NCBI GenBank assembly: GCA_028823035.1
Contig: JAPKCI010000004.1
Span: 18,125 to 82,124 of the forward strand
DNA length: 64,000 nucleotides
Origin: Rubripirellula sp.
GTDB taxonomy: Bacteria; Planctomycetota; Planctomycetia; Pirellulales; Pirellulaceae
Direction of reading: 5' to 3'
Both the position numbers and the translations under genes were made by a program. A model generated the notes under the pieces. It was not told the DNA's origin. It did not search any database and saw nothing but the letters and a program-made list of their open reading frames with translations. How positions within the stretch are numbered: the first letter of the stretch is position 1; each line of letters opens with the position of its first letter. This document shows, one piece after another, positions 28,177 through 36,267 of the stretch.

Positions 28177-29811
28177 GTGGGAATTGATGTAAAAAGTTCA
28201 GGCTTTGAGCCTAACGTCCGTCCCAGCGAGGGTGACTCCTGCAGCGAGGGCACAGAACCCGCCAAACATCACTCTGCGGGTCACGCGGTTTTGGCGACCG
28301 TCACGGGGGCCACTCTGAATGCCTGTTTCTACGCCATCGTTTACACGGCGCCGTGGGAGCAACTGCGACGGTATTTTCTGGGTCACCCTGTCGCGATCGC
28401 CGCGACGATTCTGTTTTGGTTTGCAGTCGCTGTTCTGTTTACCAAATGGCTGGATGTGATGACCCAAGTCAAGCAGTTGGATGCGATCCGCGACGAAGAT
28501 CTGTTACCCCCCAAGGATGGTGAATCGCCTGCCCAGCGTTGGCTGGCCGAGAATGATGCAGGCCACGTCTCTCGACAATGGCTCGAAGACATTTCGCGAC
28601 TACCCAATCAAACACGTAGAAATCGTCTGGTTTCCCGACTCGAGGAATTGCTGACTCGTCAATCGCAGCGTGGAACGACAAAGCACTTGGCGGACGATCT
28701 TCGTGAGCTGTCGGGACGTGATGCCGATGCAGCTCATGACTCACTTGGTCTGGTCAGGATCATTATTTGGGCGATCCCAATGCTCGGATTTCTTGGCACA
28801 GTGATCGGCATCACCCAGACCTTAGGTGGACTCGATTTTACAAATGGCAATGCAGCCGTACAGAACCTCAAGAGTGGTCTGTATGTGGCCTTTGACACGA
28901 CCGCTCTGGGACTTGTTTTGTCAGTCATTGCCATCTTCCTGCAATTTCCCATTGAACGGGGTGAACAACGCCTGCTGGCTAAAATTGACACCCGCGTTGG
29001 GCACCTCGTATCTGCCTGTCTTCCGAGTGACGAAACCTCCGACAATCAGACCGCATTAATCTCAGACCTCTGTCGCGGGGTGCAAGCTGCGGTTGCCGAA
29101 TCCTTGGACAGTCAAGCGCGTCTATGGGCGAAAACCATTGACGAAGCACAGCATCATTGGCGTGCTGTTCAGAAAGACAGCGCCGACAAAATCAGCGAAG
29201 CGTTGGAACGCACGCTGCTGCCTGCCTTGAACACTCATGCTGCAAGCATCACTGGTGCATCCGAGATGGTCGGCACACAAATGGCAAGTGAATGTGATCG
29301 CTGGCGGGAATTGATGGAAACATCGCAACGTGTATCACATGAAGCCCATGAACAAACGTGCCACCAACTGTTAACAGACATCGAGCATCGATTCTCACCG
29401 GCATTAACCAAGCACGCAGAGACGCTCAAAACCACGACGGTTCACGCATCCAATCATTTTACTCAGCAATGCCAACACCACTCTGAGTCAGTCGCTCACC
29501 ACTCTGAGTCAGTCGCTCAACACTCTGAAAACCTGATAGAGCTCCTGGCATCGCTTTCCAAGCAGCATGAAAACCTTTCGGAAACTCAGAGCAGCGCGGC
29601 TGCTGTCACCATGCTTCAGAAATCGCTCGATGCAAACTTGCAACGATTGGTGGCGACCAACGTTGCCATTGACCGCAGCGTCGCCGCTGCCGGAGGCGAT
29701 GGGATGGCTGATGCCATGCGGATTCTGGCCCGCGCCGTGGACGTACTATCTAGCCGGATCTCTGGGCCCAACCGGCCAGCCAATCATTCCTCCTCAAGGC
29801 AGGCAGCATGA
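28177..29811 (+). CDS. MotA/TolQ/ExbB-type channel protein with long coiled-coil tail
   Basis: About 544 aa. Two membrane helices near residues 35-60 and 70-93 are followed by a cytoplasmic loop. Then comes the family core: a helix with MLGFLGTVIGITQTLGG (about 200-217), whose GTV(I/F)G turn is the MotA/TolQ/ExbB signature, and a fourth helix, TTALGLVLSVIAIFLQ (about 240-255). About 290 residues of mostly helical, heptad-patterned sequence follow, far longer than ExbB or TolQ. The layout recalls ZorA of Zorya systems, but no Zorya effector genes are nearby. It probably forms the ion channel of a motor with the next two gene products, to which it is joined by a 4-bp ATGA overlap. Confidence 0.85.
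   Translation: MGIDVKSSGFEPNVRPSEGDSCSEGTEPAKHHSAGHAVLATVTGATLNACFYAIVYTAPWEQLRRYFLGHPVAIAATILFWFAVAVLFTKWLDVMTQVKQLDAIRDEDLLPPKDGESPAQRWLAENDAGHVSRQWLEDISRLPNQTRRNRLVSRLEELLTRQSQRGTTKHLADDLRELSGRDADAAHDSLGLVRIIIWAIPMLGFLGTVIGITQTLGGLDFTNGNAAVQNLKSGLYVAFDTTALGLVLSVIAIFLQFPIERGEQRLLAKIDTRVGHLVSACLPSDETSDNQTALISDLCRGVQAAVAESLDSQARLWAKTIDEAQHHWRAVQKDSADKISEALERTLLPALNTHAASITGASEMVGTQMASECDRWRELMETSQRVSHEAHEQTCHQLLTDIEHRFSPALTKHAETLKTTTVHASNHFTQQCQHHSESVAHHSESVAQHSENLIELLASLSKQHENLSETQSSAAAVTMLQKSLDANLQRLVATNVAIDRSVAAAGGDGMADAMRILARAVDVLSSRISGPNRPANHSSSRQAA
29476..29517 (+). repeat. 21-bp tandem duplication encoding coiled-coil heptads
   Basis: The 21-bp unit CACCACTCTGAGTCAGTCGC(T) occurs twice without a mismatch, with a third diverged copy after it. 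It codes HHSESVA per unit, exactly one heptad, within the coiled-coil tail of the channel protein. Confidence 0.85.
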
Positions 29812-31877
29812 GCAGCCGCCGTCGCCAAGGGCTCTCACCATCACTGTTCCCTTTCTTAGCGGTACTCGTCTGCACACTCGGAACACTGATTCTGCTACTC
29901 GCATTGGTCGCGCAAAACGCGACCGATTCGGCTGAACAAACTGCACGCGCCAAGACACAAACGGAGACACCTCCACAGTCCAACGGGCCAACTGCCAAAG
30001 CAGTGGAATCTTTGCTTGAGGAAGATAGGTTTCGCGTGACCAAGCTTGTTTCTTTCCGGGATAAGCAAACTGCCGACCTGGAAAATCGACGGGATGAGCT
30101 GAGCCACATCGAAGAACATTTAAAAAGCACTCGCAACAGGCTGAAAGAGCTGAACGACGAAGTCGCCATGCTGGTGGATGATACGCAAGACACGACTGAC
30201 ATCGACCAGCAGATGCTGACCACGGTGCGTCAACAACTCGACTCCGAAAAAAAATCCATCGCGGAACTGCGAGAGGAAGCAAAGAACAAATCTCCTCGGA
30301 TCGTCATTGTTCCGCACAAGGGCCCCAATGGCACGGATCGGCGACCAATCTACCTCGAATGCAACGACGAGGGACTTACCATAATGCCAGAAGGTTGCCA
30401 GATCACGATCGAGCAGTTAGAGAACTCGATTGACTCGGCCAACCCATTGGATTCCGCCTTGAGAATCATTCGGCTGCATGCGATGAGACAGTATGGGGAC
30501 ACTGCACCGCCCTACCCCCTTCTCGTAGTCCGACCAGATGGAATTGAAGCCTATGGCGCGGCGCGCGGCGCGATGCAAGACTGGGATGACCAATTTGGTT
30601 ATGAATTGGTTTCCGACAATGTCAAGCTTGCATTCGATCGGCCTGACCCCGGTCTAAGGAAAAAAATCGATTTAGCGATTCGTGAAGCTTCTTCGCTGCA
30701 ACAATCAATACGATCACTTGCCAGATCTGGTGGCGGCGGTGGTCGTGGAGCTAACGGCAATGCTCGAGGCCCAACTGCTATCAGACAAGGCAAAGGTCGA
30801 TTACCAACGTTGTCGGCAGCCTCTCTTGATCGGGCCGGTCGAGCAAACGGATTTCGGTCCCATCGTGACGACATCAACCCAGAAGGTGCCGCAAGTCAAA
30901 AGGATCTTTATCAGCGGGGTTCGCGGTACAACGATCGTTCATACGCGGCACCATCCTATGGTGGCAAGCCTTATGCGATTGCACCGGGAAATACCGATGC
31001 CGGGGATGATGCTCGTCAATGGGCAGCAAAGATCAGATCCGCAACGAATGAGATGAAAGAGGTGTCGCAAAACCAGAGAGATTTACAGAATGGGTCTCCG
31101 CTCCTCGCTCAGAACTCACCCTATGATTCATTGACATCAAGCTCGAATCCACAGGGTGATTCCGCACAGACGACCGACAAAAATTCATCTGGAGATCAGC
31201 AAAATAAGTTTGCCATCTCCTCAACCAATACAGGTGACACACCAGCAGGACTTGCGAATCCGAACGGCTCAGCTAGCCAACCAGCCTCGAACGAACATGT
31301 CCCAAACAACGCTCACGAATCGGCGTTGGATCAGGGCGGCAATCACACATCCTCACAGATTGCCCAATCTGGAACGAAGGGAAATGGTGGTGCCATGAGA
31401 TCAGGAACGCAATCCGGCCAGAGTCCACCGAGCCAGTCAAATTCGGGTAGTGGTTCAAGCTCATCTGACCGTCAGGGAACACCACAGGTCAGGGCTGAAG
31501 GTAATCCCAGAACTCCACTGCGTAGAAAGGGAGAAAACTGGGCGTTGCCCAGTCGCATGGCAGGCATTCAGGGCAACGCCATTGTTCGATCCATCCATGT
31601 TGAATGTCATTCAGACCACTTTATATTGCTGGCACCTGGAACAGGTGGAGCAACCGAGATTTTTGGATTCACCAATGGAAATGTCGAGCGAGCCACGATG
31701 CAACTGGCTACTGCGATCCGGGACCGAGTCAGTCGGTGGGGTCCAGCCTTACCCGGTGGACGTTGGGAACCGCAGTTGGATGTGATCGTCATGCCCGGCA
31801 GCGAAGCTCGTTTCTACGAAATACAAAGCTGGTTACGTGGAAGCGGCGTTGAGGTCACCGGGAGAAACTCGCTATGA
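29808..31877 (+). CDS. ExbD/TolR-like partner lacking the membrane Asp
   Basis: A 689-aa protein with a single N-terminal membrane helix, LFPFLAVLVCTLGTLILLLA, which aligns with the ExbD/TolR anchor (PFIDVMLVLL in ExbD) but has Ala at the place of the proton-coupling Asp. Residues 55-160 are coiled coil. A globular domain follows at about 178-270 (PIYLECNDEGLTIMPEG to PLLVVRPDGIEAYG). Then comes a long Gly/Ser/Gln/Asn-rich linker (about 300-575) and a second copy of the same domain at 594-689 (SIHVECHSDHFILLAPG to LDVIVMPGSEARF). Start overlaps the channel gene by ATGA and end overlaps the third gene the same way. Probably a periplasm-facing stator arm; no enzyme motif seen. Confidence 0.75.
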   Translation: MSSRRRQGLSPSLFPFLAVLVCTLGTLILLLALVAQNATDSAEQTARAKTQTETPPQSNGPTAKAVESLLEEDRFRVTKLVSFRDKQTADLENRRDELSHIEEHLKSTRNRLKELNDEVAMLVDDTQDTTDIDQQMLTTVRQQLDSEKKSIAELREEAKNKSPRIVIVPHKGPNGTDRRPIYLECNDEGLTIMPEGCQITIEQLENSIDSANPLDSALRIIRLHAMRQYGDTAPPYPLLVVRPDGIEAYGAARGAMQDWDDQFGYELVSDNVKLAFDRPDPGLRKKIDLAIREASSLQQSIRSLARSGGGGGRGANGNARGPTAIRQGKGRLPTLSAASLDRAGRANGFRSHRDDINPEGAASQKDLYQRGSRYNDRSYAAPSYGGKPYAIAPGNTDAGDDARQWAAKIRSATNEMKEVSQNQRDLQNGSPLLAQNSPYDSLTSSSNPQGDSAQTTDKNSSGDQQNKFAISSTNTGDTPAGLANPNGSASQPASNEHVPNNAHESALDQGGNHTSSQIAQSGTKGNGGAMRSGTQSGQSPPSQSNSGSGSSSSDRQGTPQVRAEGNPRTPLRRKGENWALPSRMAGIQGNAIVRSIHVECHSDHFILLAPGTGGATEIFGFTNGNVERATMQLATAIRDRVSRWGPALPGGRWEPQLDVIVMPGSEARFYEIQSWLRGSGVEVTGRNSL

Positions 31878-32914
31878 GTCAGCACCGAAAAAAAAGAGCT
31901 GTGCTCGAAATGGGGCATGACTCGTTCCTGGACATCGTCGCCAACCTTGTCGGAATTCTGATCATTCTGGTCGTCGTCCTGGGCACACAGTCGACCGCCG
32001 TGATCGAAGAAATCAAAGACAAGGTCCAAGAAGACCAGAGCGGGGAAACCGAATTGGCATCAGAGGCCCAGTTGTCGGAACTGGCAAAGTACTCGATGCG
32101 GGCAGCGGCAGCACAAGCAGATTCCAATCGTCTGGAAGACACGGTCCGAGAATATGATTCCAAGATTCGCATTCGCAAACAACAACGTGCTATCGTGCTG
32201 GACCTGCTGGCTCAAGTCGAGGCGGCATGGGAGGAGAAGAAAAAAGAATTCGATCAACAGGCAACGCAGGCTGCTGAACGGATGACAGCGTTCAAATCAG
32301 CTCAAGATGAATTGGTGCAACTGGCTGGTATTCGACAGCATTTAGAAGATCAACCAGACCCGGTCGTAGCCGTCGCCCATCTGCCAACTCCAATGGCAAA
32401 AACCGTGTTTGGGGACGAAATTCACTTTCGTCTCAAAGGCGATCGTTTGTCCATCGTTCCGATCGAAAGACTGCTCGCGGAAATTCGACGCGACTTTGAA
32501 AGAATGGTCTCAGGTACTCGCAATGGGCAGACAGAAGCTGCGGTTGGTCCGCTTAACGGCTATGTAGCTCGGTACCGAATGGACAGGAATCGTGAAATGA
32601 TCTCGCGCGGAGGACAGCTTCAGATGGCAACCCGAATCCAGTTGATTGGGATGACCGTCGAACCACTCAACACGCCGCATGGCCAACCCATTGAACAGGT
32701 CTTGGCGCATAGCAGCGTACTCGATGTCGAACTGGCAGGTCGTGACCCTAACACGACAACCATCACCGTCTGGGTTTACCCCGACAGTTTTGCCTCTTTC
32801 CGGAAACTCAAAGAACACTTGTATGCACGCGGTTTCGCAACCGCGGCACGCCCACTTCCCATGGGTCAGGAAATTACCGGTGGACCACAGGGTTCACGTT
32901 CCAACGCTCAGTGA
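31874..32914 (+). CDS. ExbD/TolR-like partner with the membrane Asp
   Basis: A 346-aa protein with one N-terminal membrane helix. DSFLDIVANLVGILIILVVV carries Asp20 exactly where ExbD and TolR have the proton-coupling aspartate (compare PFIDVMLVLL). A coiled coil follows at about 50-145, then a C-terminal alpha/beta part ending TITVWVYPDSFASFRKLKEH. This end resembles the domain found twice in the preceding protein (VIVMPGSEARFYEIQSWL). It is the third gene of the cassette, with an ATGA overlap. It is likely the active proton-path partner of the channel protein, paired with the Asp-less partner. Confidence 0.78.
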   Translation: MSQHRKKRAVLEMGHDSFLDIVANLVGILIILVVVLGTQSTAVIEEIKDKVQEDQSGETELASEAQLSELAKYSMRAAAAQADSNRLEDTVREYDSKIRIRKQQRAIVLDLLAQVEAAWEEKKKEFDQQATQAAERMTAFKSAQDELVQLAGIRQHLEDQPDPVVAVAHLPTPMAKTVFGDEIHFRLKGDRLSIVPIERLLAEIRRDFERMVSGTRNGQTEAAVGPLNGYVARYRMDRNREMISRGGQLQMATRIQLIGMTVEPLNTPHGQPIEQVLAHSSVLDVELAGRDPNTTTITVWVYPDSFASFRKLKEHLYARGFATAARPLPMGQEITGGPQGSRSNAQ

Positions 32915-33072
32915 CGCAGACAGCGTCCACGCTTACCCACGCGACAACAAACAGACCCCTACTTCCATGCAGGACACCTGCATCTTGAGGTCATGCAGCT
33001 GAGATTCAGGCCGGCGGCTTGCGACTCACCTCGATATCAGGATGAGATCAGTTCCTCCATCAGATCACGCGA

Positions 33073-34050
33073 TTACTGCTGCCGCGTGATTTCCTGTTTC
33101 GCCCATGCAGTTGCCCCCAGCACCCCGGCATCATCACCAAGCTTGGCGGCAACGATTTCAAAACGGTCCCGATAGACACTCATCACACTCTCGCGAGCCG
33201 TCTTGCGGATCGTACCGACCACCAGGTCTTCCATCGCCTCGACTAAACCACCGCCCAAGACAATTTTGTCGGGGGCCAGCAGATGCACAATATTCACAAC
33301 GGCAAAGCCAATCGCTACGGAGGCCTCTTCCACCAAATCCCGAACTACCTTGTCGCCATTGGCAATCGCCTCCGCAAGAGCACCACTGCGAATCTCGGCC
33401 AAATCCGTGCCAACGGTTTGCAGCAAATGGGGTGCATCCCCGCGATGAGCTGCCTTGGCAGCTTCAGCGGCGATGGCCAAACGACTTCCCTCGGCCTCCA
33501 CCGTTCCCGGAAGCTTGTAGCCGCTTGACCGCGTACTGCTGCTGATCCGCGTATGCCCAACCTCCATACAACTGATTCCAGCACCCTGAAGGATGCGGCC
33601 CTCATACACACAGCCCCCACCAACTCCGGTACCGGGGAAAATCCCGACAGCACACCGGGAACCTTTGGCCGAACCAAACTGGTATTCACCGAAAACACCA
33701 GCATCGACGTCGTTGATCACCTTGACAGAGCAGCCAAATTCTTGCTTTAGACTTTTTCCGATCTCAACATCGTCCCATCCCAAATTCGGCGTGGTTAGAA
33801 TACAGCCGTTGTCGAGGTCAATCGGCCCCGGACACCCAATGCCAATTCCCGCAATCTGCTCAGGCTCAATGTCATTTTCCGTCAGCAAACGATGGATGGT
33901 GGTAATGATCCGTCCCACACCGCTCTCCGCCCCCTCCCGACCCCGTGTCTTGCGGCGTCGCCTGCCGATGACCGTCCAGTCATCTTGATAGGCGACCGTT
34001 AACATCTTGGTGCCACCAAGATCGAATCCGATCCAAACGTTTTTTTCCAT
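33073..34050 (-). CDS. ROK family sugar kinase (glucokinase-like)
   Basis: About 325 aa. The ATP-phosphate motif GFDLGGTK is at residues 8-15, GIGCPGPIDLDNG and NDVDAGVFGEYQFG follow, then PGTGVGGGCVYEGRI and a final VLGGGLVEAMEDL. These fit ROK glucokinases, which phosphorylate glucose or N-acetyl sugars. The zinc site of the family (a His followed by CxCGxxGCxE) is changed: EVGHTRIS keeps the His, but the cysteine cluster reads SSGYKLPGTVEAEG without Cys. ATG at 34050 is preferred; another lies at 34068. Convergent with the channel cassette. Confidence 0.85.
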   Translation of the reverse strand: MEKNVWIGFDLGGTKMLTVAYQDDWTVIGRRRRKTRGREGAESGVGRIITTIHRLLTENDIEPEQIAGIGIGCPGPIDLDNGCILTTPNLGWDDVEIGKSLKQEFGCSVKVINDVDAGVFGEYQFGSAKGSRCAVGIFPGTGVGGGCVYEGRILQGAGISCMEVGHTRISSSTRSSGYKLPGTVEAEGSRLAIAAEAAKAAHRGDAPHLLQTVGTDLAEIRSGALAEAIANGDKVVRDLVEEASVAIGFAVVNIVHLLAPDKIVLGGGLVEAMEDLVVGTIRKTARESVMSVYRDRFEIVAAKLGDDAGVLGATAWAKQEITRQQ

Positions 34051-34400
34051 TGCAGCCATTGATTCCAAAACCCAAGGAAGAATCAGCGATCAGGCAGAAT
34101 TTCGTTCACACAGATATACTGTTTACTGAACAATCGGTCCAAGAGCCTGTTGGCAAATCAGACCGCAAGACCCACCCATCTTCAACCCGGCTAAAAACAG
34201 TCGGTTTCAAGGTTCCCCTCACACCCTTTGTCGGTAAAGTTTGTCGGTTCCCCATTAAGGAAAATCGCGTGGGTCACTGAATCCGCTGTTGCCCGACAAC
34301 CTCTGTCACAAAGCTCGCCTGAGCTACATGGATGATTTTTTTAGGCCGAGACCGAAATAATCGGCCAGACCTGCGCATCTAACTAGCAGTCCCTTGATAA
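34051..34400. other. Divergent intergenic region before the sigma factor
   Basis: About 350 bases between the ROK kinase start and the sigma factor start. Apart from one pair of short direct repeats (34227-34248), nothing distinctive was seen. It should hold the promoters of both directions. Confidence 0.45.
34227..34248 (+). repeat. Direct repeat TTTGTCGGT, 13-bp period
   Basis: TTTGTCGGT occurs at 34227-34235 and again at 34240-34248, about 155 bases upstream of the sigma factor gene. Two closely spaced copies could be a regulator binding site or an autoregulated promoter element. There is no further support. Confidence 0.3.
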
Positions 34401-34943
34401 ATGAGTGATGATCGACCGCCTAGAACCAACTCGGAAACCTCTGTCGAAACGGCAGAGGAACGGGCAGCCAGTTGGCGGCTTGTTTTCGAGAATTCTCTGG
34501 GGGGTCTGCGGGCATTTCTGAGGAAAAGACTGCCGCAGGACTCAGATATCGACGACTGTCTGCAGGTAGTTTTTGTCAAACTGATTGAAAAAGGTGACTC
34601 AGTCGCCGCCCCGGCACTGAAATCATGGCTATTCAGAGTGGCTGCCAATGAATCAGCACGAATTTGGCGGAGCAAAGCTGCTGCGGAAAAGATGTACCAG
34701 AAACATGGCGGAACGGAGGTTCCGACAGTTGACCCAACCGATGCAGCGATTCAAGCAGAAACGACCAAGCATTTAAAACAAGCACTGAAGCAACTGCCTG
34801 ATGCATGGCAGCAAGTCGTGCACTTGCGACTATACGAAAATTTGACTTTCCAACAGATTGCAGACCGCCTAGACGTCCCGTTGGGCACCGCACTGACCCG
34901 AATGCGTCGAGCATTGGAACGTCTGAGAAACAATTTGAAGTAG
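34401..34943 (+). CDS. RNA polymerase sigma factor, ECF type
   Basis: A 180-aa alternative sigma factor with the two ECF regions. Region 2 is around SLGGLRAFLRKRLPQDSDID with CLQVVFVKLI and LKSWLFRVAANES. Region 4 is LKQLPDAWQQVVHLRLYENL, followed by the HTH FQQIADRLDVPLGTALTRMR that would read the -35 box. It is followed after 6 bp by an anti-sigma-like gene and then three genes for exported proteins, so the likely regulon includes its own operon. The signal is unknown. Confidence 0.9.
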   Translation: MSDDRPPRTNSETSVETAEERAASWRLVFENSLGGLRAFLRKRLPQDSDIDDCLQVVFVKLIEKGDSVAAPALKSWLFRVAANESARIWRSKAAAEKMYQKHGGTEVPTVDPTDAAIQAETTKHLKQALKQLPDAWQQVVHLRLYENLTFQQIADRLDVPLGTALTRMRRALERLRNNLK

Positions 34944-34949
34944 AAAAAC

Positions 34950-35588
34950 ATGAACAAGATCATTTCATCCGATGGCGAAATACATTTAGACATTGCTTTA
35001 ACCGATGATCTGAAAAACCGATGTCTGCAATATCTGCTGGACGATCTTGATTCTGAGCAGGTTGAGTTGTTCGAGAAAGCGTTGTCAGAGTCCGCGAGCT
35101 TGGGGGATGAACTCAACCGGCAAGCTGAAGCGATTTCCATGCTTTCAGAGATCCACTCCGGCGAAGGAATCCCAACACCGGTACAAACGGATTCCGGCCA
35201 GCAAACAGTGACTTTACGGAAAATAGCCTACATCGCGCTCGCCGTATGTTTTGCCGGAATGATGGTTCGGGGCTGGTGGCAGACACCCGGTTCGGTAGCC
35301 CAGTCAGAGGTAGCACAACCTGGCATCGTGCCTCCCTTGGTAGCCGACAACGTGACCGATTTGCAGCCAGTTGCTGTTCCAGAGTTCACTTTGATCGCCA
35401 GGGCATGGGCAGACAACCAACTGCGTGAAGACACAGGTTTCCAGCAAAGTGAAACGCTGCCCGATACAATCGGTGATTACTTCGAAGAGACCGGTAGCGA
35501 GGTCAATGACATCAGCAGTGAACCGGCGTTTTCATGGATGTTCATCGCTGCATCCGAGATTCAGGAATTGGGCACCGATGACGGCTAA
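34950..35588 (+). CDS. Probable membrane anti-sigma factor
   Basis: A 212-aa protein with a cytoplasmic N-terminal domain (residues 15-70; LKNRCLQYLLDDLDSEQVEL resembles the helical sigma-binding domain of anti-sigma factors), one membrane helix at about 91-108 (KIAYIALAVCFAGMMV), and an acidic outer part. The HxxxCxxC zinc motif of classic ZAS domains is absent. The call rests mainly on its place 6 bp behind the sigma gene. The stop overlaps the next gene by 11 bp. Confidence 0.65.
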   Translation: MNKIISSDGEIHLDIALTDDLKNRCLQYLLDDLDSEQVELFEKALSESASLGDELNRQAEAISMLSEIHSGEGIPTPVQTDSGQQTVTLRKIAYIALAVCFAGMMVRGWWQTPGSVAQSEVAQPGIVPPLVADNVTDLQPVAVPEFTLIARAWADNQLREDTGFQQSETLPDTIGDYFEETGSEVNDISSEPAFSWMFIAASEIQELGTDDG

Positions 35589-36267
35589 CATCTTCAAACT
35601 ACTGATCCTTTCGCCAGCTTTTCTGATGGTCGCAATCACATCCTCACTCGTTCAAAGTGAGGATCCACTGTCGGCATCAAACGAGAACAATAGTGATGGC
35701 AAGCAAGATTCTGCGCCGCGTCGGCCAGTGAGCGAAGTTAATGTTGAAAACGAGAGGCTCGCACAGGGTTTAGTTCAATCCCACCTTCCAGAACTCAAAC
35801 CAGTACTCAAACAACTGCAAACCGACCATCCCCGGCACTATGAACGTGCCGTTCGTGATCTTGCCCAGTCAGCACGAAAACTCGACTTAGCCAAGAAACG
35901 AGATGAGCGTCTCTTCGACATTGAGGTTGAATTGTTAAAAGCGGAAACCCAAGCCAGTTTGCTGGCAGCGAAACTCACCGTGCGTGATCACGCAAGCGAT
36001 CGACAAAGTTTACAGCAGGCTGTCTCCCGCCTTCTGATCGCAAAAACCAGCAAAGCACGCTACGACGTCGCAATGTATCGAAAGCGGCTTGAGCGAGACC
36101 AGAAACTACTCGAGACAGCGGAACAGCGTCTTTCACGTTTCCAACAGGAAAGCAATAGCGTGATTAAAGAATCCTATCTAAGTATGCTTCGCAAAGCAGG
36201 CCGCAAGCCTGACGAAACTGAGCGACGAAAAAAGAACCAAACAGATACAGCAGCGTCACCGGAATAG
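35578..36267 (+). CDS. Exported coiled-coil protein
   Basis: About 229 aa. An N-terminal hydrophobic segment (MTANIFKLLILSPAFLMVAI) fits a signal peptide. The rest is charged and strongly helical (LKQLQTDHPRHYERAVRDLA and YRKRLERDQKLLETAEQRLS), suggesting a periplasmic coiled coil. ATG at 35578 is chosen because it gives the signal peptide; the frame is open from 35425. It overlaps the anti-sigma gene by 11 bp and touches the next start, so it is part of a tight operon. Unknown function; it could sense or relay stress to the anti-sigma factor. Confidence 0.65.
   Translation: MTANIFKLLILSPAFLMVAITSSLVQSEDPLSASNENNSDGKQDSAPRRPVSEVNVENERLAQGLVQSHLPELKPVLKQLQTDHPRHYERAVRDLAQSARKLDLAKKRDERLFDIEVELLKAETQASLLAAKLTVRDHASDRQSLQQAVSRLLIAKTSKARYDVAMYRKRLERDQKLLETAEQRLSRFQQESNSVIKESYLSMLRKAGRKPDETERRKKNQTDTAASPE

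Noticed and set aside
28177..32914. A Zorya anti-phage system
   Set aside because: The channel protein resembles ZorA in layout, but partner domains are not OmpA-like by eye and no ZorC, ZorD or ZorE type gene is adjacent.
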